Source: Heliocidaris tuberculata (taxonomy: Eukaryota > Echinodermata > Echinoidea > Camarodonta > Echinometridae). From it: 64,000 bases of DNA. The notes beneath the pieces are model-generated. The model had not been told where the DNA came from. It was given only the letters and a program-made list of their open reading frames with translations, and ran no database searches. How positions within the stretch are numbered: position 1 is the first letter of the stretch; every line of letters starts with the position of its first letter. The stretch spans positions 32,419,409 through 32,483,408 of the forward strand of contig CM046846.1 of assembly GCA_025618425.1 (NCBI GenBank), read 5' to 3'. Positions 57,873-64,000 of this stretch are shown here, piece by piece. The position numbers were made by a program, and so were the translations under genes.

Positions 57873-58133
57873 TAACATATGAATAGAACATTACAGCCTG
57901 GCAGGCACATAACCCAGATACATGATAATAGCTCCTCTATTATGTTTTGTCAAACAGGTGCAGATTGACAATGGGTGTGCCATACTACTTCCTACTGACA
58001 AAGTTTGGTGAATGGGTGAGATGGGGTGAAATCGAACCGACTTTAGGGTCTGACAACCTTTTTGTCAATGACTTAGATGGTCTAAGTAACTTTAAGGGGT
58101 CAAATCTTATGGGTAAAATGGTGTGACTATTTC

Positions 58134-58274
58134 GGGACAGGCTCCTGGCCTATAACACAAGCCAAGTGTTCCCTGGGACAGGCTCCTGGCCTACAACACA
58201 AGCCAAGTGCTCCCTGGGACAGGCTCCTGGCCTACAACACAAGCCAAGTGCTCCCTGGGACCGGCTCGTGTCCT
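58134..58274 (+). repeat. 41-bp minisatellite, 3.4 copies
   Basis: Units begin 'GGGACAGGCTCCTGGCCTA' at 58134, 58175, 58216 and 58257 (partial), an exact 41-base period with few mismatches. The first 12 bases of each unit are the terminal sequence of the preceding fold-back element. Confidence 0.95.
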
Positions 58275-58317
58275 TCCAAGATGTTTTCTTGTCAATGCAC
58301 ATTTCATTTTTTTTTTT

Positions 58318-58375
58318 TTATTATATGAGAAGGAAATAAATGTGTTTTGAATCAGAATCTGAATCTGATTCTTTA
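58318..58375 (+). mobile_element. Non-LTR 3' tail fragment
   Basis: 'GAGAAGGAAATAAATGTGTT' then (GAATCT)n. It is nearly the same pre-tail sequence as the LINE end at 7840-7860. Confidence 0.45.
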
Positions 58376-58580
58376 ACCAGTATACCATAATGTAATAGCT
58401 GTATTTTAGTTCAGTCTTTTTTTTAAATTTTAATTTATTACTGGAATTCAGATATACTGAATACTCGAGTGATGCACTTCTTACCCTAGACGAACAGTTG
58501 ACAATTTCACCCAAAATAATGATGATTCATGTAATATAAACAAAATATGTATTAGTAACAAGTAAAATAAGAGACATAGT

Positions 58581-58965
58581 TTTGAAGATAAAGTTGAGTT
58601 CTGGTCATGTGATTACATTGTGAAAGAAAATGTTTCAAAGCAATTGGGAAAGGTTGATCATGTCTACGTAAGAGTTGGTTTATACTGTAAGGTTTTGGAA
58701 TCATCAAAATGATAAGAAATGGATCCAATCTTGCTAAAAAGCACATGCACTGCACACAGAAATGGGTTATACGGGATTGCACACACGAGGCATGAATGTT
58801 CTGCCCGAAGGCTATTTCTCGTCAAATGATGAATATGAGGGTAGTTGAAGAGCAATCATTTTCAGGTTACCTTTCTACTATGATATGCTTACAAACTATC
58901 ATGAAAAGAATAAGAAAGCTCACAAATCATTTTTCACCTTTCACAGAACTCATCCTTCTCTTTAA
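58581..58965 (+). mobile_element. Family B MITE, copy 6
   Basis: It starts 'TTTGAAGATAAAGTTGAGTT' and ends 'GAACTCATCCTTCTCTTTAA'. Interior 'CAAAGCAATTGGGAAAGGTT' and 'ATCAAAATGATAAGAAATGG' are near identical to copy 1. Confidence 0.85.
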
Positions 58966-59135
58966 CGCCAGGTGTACGTGAAGGTGGCATCTAGGAATTA
59001 AAAAAAAAAAAAGCTCCAAACGTCAAATAAAAAATACCCATATGCAACAGCTTCTTTTGCAGGAAAATGACACAGCCCAAGCGTAGGCAATAAAATGCGT
59101 ACTGATTATGTAGCATTTTAGTATTATGTTGCCTT

Positions 59136-59274
59136 GGGGGCGTTTCATGAAAGGAACTTGTCAGATATTTTATCCGACAAATTTGCTCTCAGCCAATCAG
59201 ATGCAAGGATTTCAGTAGCTTATAACAGTTGCCAGATAAAATATCCGACAACTTCCTTTCATGAAACGCTCCCC
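59136..59274 (+). mobile_element. Hairpin MITE (CCAAT-core family), copy 6 (symmetrical)
   Basis: 'GGGGGCGTTTCATGAAAGGA' to 'CCTTTCATGAAACGCTCCCC' with the same GATATTTTATCCGAC-type stem in both arms and core 'GCTCTCAGCCAATCAGATGC'. Confidence 0.9.
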
Positions 59275-59977
59275 TTATCCACATTCACATCGGATTTGAA
59301 TCTATAGGAGGCGCCACTTTCCATTCAGAGGAAGGATAAAAGGGTTCTGGTAGACGGTAGCAGAGCGCGTTGATAGAGAGAGTTGTGACACGCGCATGAA
59401 ATGACTGACCAATCAGAAGCGACCTCCAGTGTCAGGACTCTCTGTATGGATAGCTCTGGACGGTAGTGTTCCAGATTGATGTGAAAGCCACTTTACCATG
59501 CACCTGTTGGGCTCAGAGCCCTTATTAAGCCCCCTTCAATCCCTACTGAACATTTTCCATCCAATGTCAGATATGTCAAATCAATAGTATGCGCTAGTTG
59601 AAGGAGAAAATGTCGTGTTGAACAAAAAAGGAAGAAATTATGACGCTTCCAACACCCTCTTCTATCCGCTCCAAGAGATTGGTGCCATTTAACGGTAGTT
59701 CCAATTGTCGTCCTTTTAACCCTTCCAGTCCTGTAGTCGTTTGAACCTCCAATATCCAGATACTGTATCTGATAACAGAATCGGATGAGTATTACCTTCA
59801 TAGAATTCAAAATGATTATACTCATTATAAAGTTAAATCTCATAAAATTTCCTTAGGTTGATTTTTTTTCTTCAAATGTCTATGCTATCGTGTGGGACAT
59901 ATTGTGACTGCCCTCTACCGACATTTGCTTACTGAGCACTTGACTTGCATATTTTTGCCCTTTTTTTTCCGATTCCA
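59275..59977. other. Less repetitive DNA, unassigned
   Basis: It contains 'GGATAAAAGG' (TATA-like, near 59336) and 'GACCAATCAGA' (CCAAT-like, near 59408). A 116-codon minus frame (59493-59843) has no recognised domain. No evidence for a promoter beyond these short matches. Confidence 0.3.
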
Positions 59978-60116
59978 GGGGAGCGTTTCATCAAGCGTTT
60001 TGTCAGTGATTTTTACCGACAAAATTTGCTCTCAGCCAATCAGATGCAAGGATTTCCGTAGCTTTTAACAGTTGTCGGTAAAAATCACTGACAAAACACT
60101 TGTTGAAACGCTCCCC
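59978..60116 (+). mobile_element. Hairpin MITE (CCAAT-core family), copy 7 (symmetrical)
   Basis: 'GGGGAGCGTTTCATCAAGCG' to 'TTGTTGAAACGCTCCCC', with GTCAGTGATTTTTACCGAC and GTCGGTAAAAATCACTGAC arms and core 'CTCTCAGCCAATCAGATGCA'. Confidence 0.9.
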
Positions 60117-60179
60117 GGTGCTTATGTTTAAGGGCTGGTCACATCTGTCCGATAACGATAACGATAACGAGATTTTCAA

Positions 60180-60582
60180 TTAAAGGGAAAGTCCACCCTG
60201 ATACCAAGCTCTGTACAGAAAACTTTATAGATATTCATTTTCTCAGTTACTGATATAGGAATAAATTTGTTTCATATATAGGTTGTGTGTAAAAACACTA
60301 TGTGCAATGATTATATATAGGGTGCATGTATGATTAAATACTTCTTTTTAGAGAAAATGGAAATTTCTGATTTTTTTTTTCAGTACAGAGCAAATGGAGA
60401 GGAGCTCGCAAGATACGTCACGGAGATGCCAATTTGTGTTTGATTGATTACAACTTCAGGTATTCATAACTTTCTTATTTCTTATCGGATTATGCTCAAA
60501 CTTTCATTGATCTGTTTCCTTTTTTCTTTTCCCCCCAGCTTCTGTTAAACAAACTTGATATCAGGGTGGACTTCCCCTTTAA
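60180..60582. mobile_element. Family A MITE, TTAA-bounded
   Basis: 'TTAAAGGGAAAGTCCACCCT' to 'AGGGTGGACTTCCCCTTTAA'; the inverted match extends to 'GATA/TATC'. 403 bp including both TTAA. It is inserted at the TTAA that forms the left border of the inner module. Confidence 0.85.
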
Positions 60583-60665
60583 AGGTTCACCTATACAGTG
60601 TTGTGTGCACGTATGAGTATGCTCGTGTCTGCTAAGAGTAGGGCAGCTCTAGAGTATACCTTTAA
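60579..60665. mobile_element. Inner module of family I, TTAA-bounded
   Basis: 'TTAAAGGTTCACCTATACAG' to 'GAGTATACCTTTAA'. It shares 'ATGCTCGTGTCTG' and 'AGTAGG.CAGCT' with the inverted module at 43428-43522. Confidence 0.75.
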
Positions 60666-61056
60666 AGGGGATCTTGAGTTCTGGGAAAGGTGAAAAATAA
60701 TTTGTGAGCTTTGTCATTCCTTTTATGTCAGTTTGGAAGAACATCATAGTAGAAATATCCCCTGAAAAGGATTGCTCATCAAATGCTCTTATATTCGAAA
60801 TATGACAAGAAATAGCTGAAATGTTCGGGCCGAATTTTCATGCAACTTGTGTGTGTAGTCCCATATACCCATTTCTGTGTGCAGTACATGTACTTTTCAG
60901 CGAGATCGGGTCAATTTTTTTAAACCTATTTTGATGATTCTAAGACAACACAGTATAAAACAATTCTTATGTAGACATGGTCAATCTTTTCCAATTCATT
61001 TGAGACAGTTTCTTTCACAATATAATTGCATGACCAGAACTCTACTTTATATTTAA
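60662..61056 (-). mobile_element. Family B MITE, copy 7, TTAA-bounded
   Basis: 'TTAAAGGGGATCTTGAGTTC' to 'CCAGAACTCTACTTTATATT' and TTAA. It is inverted relative to copy 1 and contains 'CTGAAATGTTCGGGCCGAAT'. It is inserted at the TTAA forming the right border of the inner module. Confidence 0.85.
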
Positions 61057-61101
61057 TGGAAATTCTCTTTCGTTATCGGACAAATGTGACGAGCCCTTTA
61101 G

Positions 61102-61550
61102 ACTCATTGTATATAATATGTATAGATTTAGTGCCTGGGCAAGTTTTACAAGTACATGTTGAGAAAATTGCATTTCTTCGGGTAATTACAAACAGGCACT
61201 TGAATTGATGATTTTTTTTCATGCATGCAGAAACTACCCCCAATCAGATCGAAGCAATAACAATCCAATCAATTCCTTTTTCGACAGGTGATGTCTGTCT
61301 CTTAACTTTCATTTCCATTCTTATTAATGATAGTTTTAAAAAAATACATTATGTAAATTGATTCATTTGTTTATTATTTCTACAATTGTATAGTTCTTTT
61401 ACCACTATCCTATTTTTTGCAGAACTCTTCAGACAATAAATATAATGAGGCTATACGAAGAAAGCTGTACACAAGAGGCTAATCAACACCATACTTTTGA
61501 GTTTGCCCATCTCAATAGACACCAACCCCCGCCCACCCCCCCCCCCCCCG
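61102..61550. other. No gene recognised; C run at the end
   Basis: AT-rich DNA, then C-rich tracts at 61526-61549. Confidence 0.4.
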
Positions 61551-61860
61551 CCGGAAAAAAACACATTGTCCCAGTGTGTTCAGTGTGTTCACATAGTCGA
61601 CTCTGTGATAATGTGATTCACAATGTTAAAACGCTCGAATTTAACAGTGTGAAGATGATTTTACACTGTGGACACCTCCACAGTGTGGTTTACCACAGAG
61701 TGTTTACATAGTGATGTTCGATTACACAGTGTGAATTTACTCGCTCACAATGTGAAGATGTGATTCACAATGTTAAAACGCTCGAATTTAACAGTGTGAA
61801 GATGATTTCACACTGTGTTTCACACTATGAACACACTGTGGGACACTGTGTTCTATCCGG
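61551..61860. mobile_element. Word-iteration element, motif ACAGTGTGAA
   Basis: Ends 'CCGGAAAAAAACACATTGTC' and 'GACACTGTGTTCTATCCGG' are inverted. About 15 variants of 'ACAGTGTGAA'/'TTCACACTGT' fill the element in both orientations. A block of about 60 bases ('GTGATTCACAATGTTAAAAC' onward) occurs twice, at about 61612 and 61751. 310 bp, non-coding. Confidence 0.8.
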
Positions 61861-62152
61861 TAGGGCCCACACACACACACACACATTTGCAGGCGCAGCC
61901 CATGAACATCCACGTGTGCTAGTATTGTTCATGATCATTCGTTAATGCATATTTACGACGATAATGTTTAATTCATCAAAGAAAAAGAAGGGTGTGTTTT
62001 AGGGTAAAGTAGTATTATTTTTTCCCCCTCAATGGATGAATGCATGACTGCTTGCAGCCCTGTAATGTACATGTAATTGATGCGTTGGTACAATTTCATT
62101 ACGAGAGCGAAAGAATCTTGCATAAATTATTTATATCAAGGGTAGCATATAC
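61861..62152. other. No gene recognised; short CA tract
   Basis: (CA)n at about 61868-61884, then AT-rich DNA. Confidence 0.4.
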
Positions 62153-62351
<199 letters not shown>

Positions 62352-62403
62352 CATTTCACAATAATCATTTGGCAGATCAACTTCTTGTTATCAGATTACA
62401 CAC

Positions 62404-64000
62404 ATGTTATCAGATTTCATCATAGGTGATAACATTGACATCGCTGCAGTGACAGAGACATGGCTAATTGGAGATGACCGAGACAACTACTCCATTGCTC
62501 AGCTCACATCTGTTTTGAAAGACCACAACTGGCTTCACAAGCCCAGAATGCACCGTGTTGGCGGCGGTGTTGGGATATGCATTCGAAAGTCTCTTCGCGT
62601 CAAGGTGTATGACAATATTTCTAACTTCAGTTCTTTTGAACACTTAGATATCCTGGTAACTTCACATTACCAGGTTCCAACACGCCTTATTGTCATTTAT
62701 CGTCCTCAACGCACAGCCAGGGGAGACTCAACCGAGCGGCTCTTTCTCCGTGAGTTCTCAACCTTCATGGAACAACTCATATCATCTCCTCATCAGTTAT
62801 TAATAGTTGGTGACTTTAATTACCATGTTAACTCTGTCACTGATAACAACTCAAGGAATTTCTTGTCTGTGCTATCAGCATTTAACCTGCAACAGCATGT
62901 ATCGTTTCCAACGCACAGAGCTGGCCATACACTTGACCTCATCATCACCAGAGCCACGGACAGTTTTGTCACTGATCTAAGCTCAACGTCTTATCTCCCA
63001 TCGGATCATGTTGCTATCTCTTGCAGCTTGGACATTCGAAAGCCTCCACCATTGAAATTGGAGATAAAGACAAGGAAGGTCTACAGCATCGACATCGAAG
63101 CCTTTTCCAGTGACATCCTCAAGTCAGATCTGTACTCTTCTCCAAGCCCAGACCTGAATGAGCGAGTTGGTCAGTTTAACAAAACTCTATCCTTGCTTCT
63201 AGATAAGCATGCTCCGGAAGTCACTAGAACTGTTAGATATCGTCCAGACACACCATGGTTCACAGATGAACTTAGAGAATTGAAGCAAAAACTTCGTGCT
63301 CTCGAACGGAAAGCTTTCTCTCGGTGTGGTCTTGAAATTGATCGGCAAATTTATGTGAAAGCGTCTCATCACTATAATAATCAACTCACTTCAGCCAAAC
63401 GAGTTTATCATCGTAATCAACTGAAAAATTGTTCTCCTCGAGATCTCTTCAGGAAGGTTGATCACCTGTTACGACCCCAGTTAAAAACCTTACCAAACAA
63501 TATCAGTTTTGATATATCTCTACCACAGCGTTTCTTGAGATATTTTGCAGAGAAAGTTCGGTCAATCACTGATGAATTACAGTCATCAGCGGCTGATAAT
63601 AGTAGGGAATTTCCTGAGAAGCTTGCAACCTCATCATTCAGCAAATTCAAATCAGTGTCTGAAGATGAGGTTGCCAAGTTCATTACTACCTCTTCTTCCA
63701 CAACATGTGAACTTGACCCTGTCCCAACTTCATTTCTGAAAAAATTTCGTGAAGAATTATTATCATTTATGACACAGGTCACTAATGATTCTTTCATGAC
63801 TGGTTCTTTCCCAGAAGGTTTCAAGCATGCAAATGTTATTCCTAGACTGAAGGGTTCGGCTACTGATGTTGAAGATCTGAAAAGTTATCGTCCGATTGCA
63901 AACTTGAGATATTTTGGCAAACTTTTAGAAAGAATAGCTTCATTCCAACTTCAACAGTACCTGAACACATTCAGTTTATACGCAAAGTCACAATCTGGTT
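62404..64000 (+). CDS. CR1/L2-like LINE polyprotein, partial (endonuclease + reverse transcriptase start)
   Basis: The open frame runs without a stop to the window end (532 codons from the ATG at 62404; the frame is open from 62365). Residues about 1-205 form an apurinic-type endonuclease-like domain: TETW at 17-20, GDFN at 136-139, LDLIITR near 177, SDH at 200-202. These are metal-binding and catalytic motifs of the EEP fold. A linker rich in basic residues follows (about 250-345). Reverse transcriptase begins near residue 437 (LDPVPTSFLKK), with PEGFKHANVIPRLK and SYRPIANL.YFGKLLERI (494 on); the last residues, AKSQSG, match the usual QSGFR block. The catalytic YADD box would lie beyond the window. 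The protein nicks target DNA and copies the element RNA in the nucleus. The N-terminus of the endonuclease is missing next to a microsatellite, so this copy may be 5'-truncated, although the frame is intact. Family known; clade assignment is inference. Confidence 0.9.
   Translation, partial: MLSDFIIGDNIDIAAVTETWLIGDDRDNYSIAQLTSVLKDHNWLHKPRMHRVGGGVGICIRKSLRVKVYDNISNFSSFEHLDILVTSHYQVPTRLIVIYRPQRTARGDSTERLFLREFSTFMEQLISSPHQLLIVGDFNYHVNSVTDNNSRNFLSVLSAFNLQQHVSFPTHRAGHTLDLIITRATDSFVTDLSSTSYLPSDHVAISCSLDIRKPPPLKLEIKTRKVYSIDIEAFSSDILKSDLYSSPSPDLNERVGQFNKTLSLLLDKHAPEVTRTVRYRPDTPWFTDELRELKQKLRALERKAFSRCGLEIDRQIYVKASHHYNNQLTSAKRVYHRNQLKNCSPRDLFRKVDHLLRPQLKTLPNNISFDISLPQRFLRYFAEKVRSITDELQSSAADNSREFPEKLATSSFSKFKSVSEDEVAKFITTSSSTTCELDPVPTSFLKKFREELLSFMTQVTNDSFMTGSFPEGFKHANVIPRLKGSATDVEDLKSYRPIANLRYFGKLLERIASFQLQQYLNTFSLYAKSQSG

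Larger units (their letters stand above)
56950..58145. mobile_element. Large inverted-arm (fold-back) element with insertions
   Basis: Outer ends 'GGAGCCTGTCCCGAAATAGT' and 'ACTATTTCGGGACAGGCTCC' are exact inverse copies. The match continues for about 200 bases per arm: 'GGGTCAAATCT.ATGGGTAAAA', 'GTCAATGACTTAGATGGTCT', 'GGTGAAATCGA.CCGACTTT', ending at 'CTCCTCTATTATG'. Relative to the right arm (57915-58145), the left arm (56950-57665) contains about 440 extra bases. The central loop (57666-57914) holds a LINE-like tail and a 12-bp minisatellite. The 109-codon minus frame is arm sequence, not a gene. Confidence 0.75.
60128..61101. mobile_element. Family I MITE, copy 2, expanded by nested insertions
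   Basis: Left arm 60128-60180 ('TTAAGGGCTGGTCACATCTG', then GATAAC repeats) and right arm 61057-61101 ('TTTCGTTATCGGACAAATGT', 'GACGAGCCCTTTAG') match copy 1 at 43381. Between them lie three TTAA-delimited modules in series: A, the inner module and family B copy 7. In copy 1 only the inner module is present. Confidence 0.85.

Noticed and set aside
58134..58274. CRISPR-like regular repeat
   Set aside because: The units are contiguous tandem repeats without unique spacers, in a eukaryotic context.
59330..59420. Promoter with TATA and CCAAT boxes
   Set aside because: GGATAAAAGG and GACCAATCAGA are short and occur by chance; no downstream gene is visible.
63462..63824. 120-codon minus frame and 64-codon plus frame in the LINE
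   Set aside because: They are antisense or out-of-frame shadows of the intact endonuclease/reverse transcriptase frame.

Overview
The window is eukaryotic and reads as intergenic or intronic DNA from an animal. It is AT-rich. It has long (TA)n, (GA/CT)n, (GT/CA)n and poly(G)/poly(C) tracts, dense small inverted-repeat elements, tRNA-like and 7SL-like SINE sequence, and non-LTR retrotransposon remains. I see no operons, bacterial promoters, CRISPR arrays or intact viral genes. The repeat style (TTAA-bounded MITEs, hAT-like ends starting CAGTGGCGTAGC, SINE tails with a 'GACGTAAA' block) suggests a marine invertebrate deuterostome, perhaps an echinoderm such as a sea urchin. That is inference from general familiarity, not a search.

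One clear protein-coding feature is present. At 62404-64000 (+) there is the 5' part of a CR1/L2-like LINE polyprotein: an apurinic endonuclease-like domain followed by the start of the reverse transcriptase, cut by the window end. The first 62 kb contains no convincing host gene. Long reading frames there are translated microsatellites, transposon-internal frames or chance. A 58-bp segment at 47307-47364 (-) has good splice signals and is listed as a weak candidate exon.

Layout. 0-9 kb: two copies of a TTAA MITE (family C, 3.2-4.3 kb), a TTCATAATTCCGAA word array, a LINE 3' end, a GC-rich fold-back element and family G. 9-21 kb: microsatellites, word-iteration elements, hairpin MITEs and family D. 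21-29 kb: hAT-like elements, a LINE tail, and families E, J and H. 29-43 kb: mostly quiet, with a SINE, a near-perfect 50-bp-arm hairpin, nested D/B elements and family C. 43-62 kb: family I, repeated family B copies, a 7SL-like SINE, a large inverted-arm element with a 41-bp minisatellite, and a four-layer TTAA nest at 60.1-61.1 kb. 62.1 kb to end: a complex microsatellite and the LINE.

Family letters (A-K) are my own labels for groups recognised by eye within this window; none has been matched to a database. Family boundaries are approximate unless a terminal inverted repeat is quoted.
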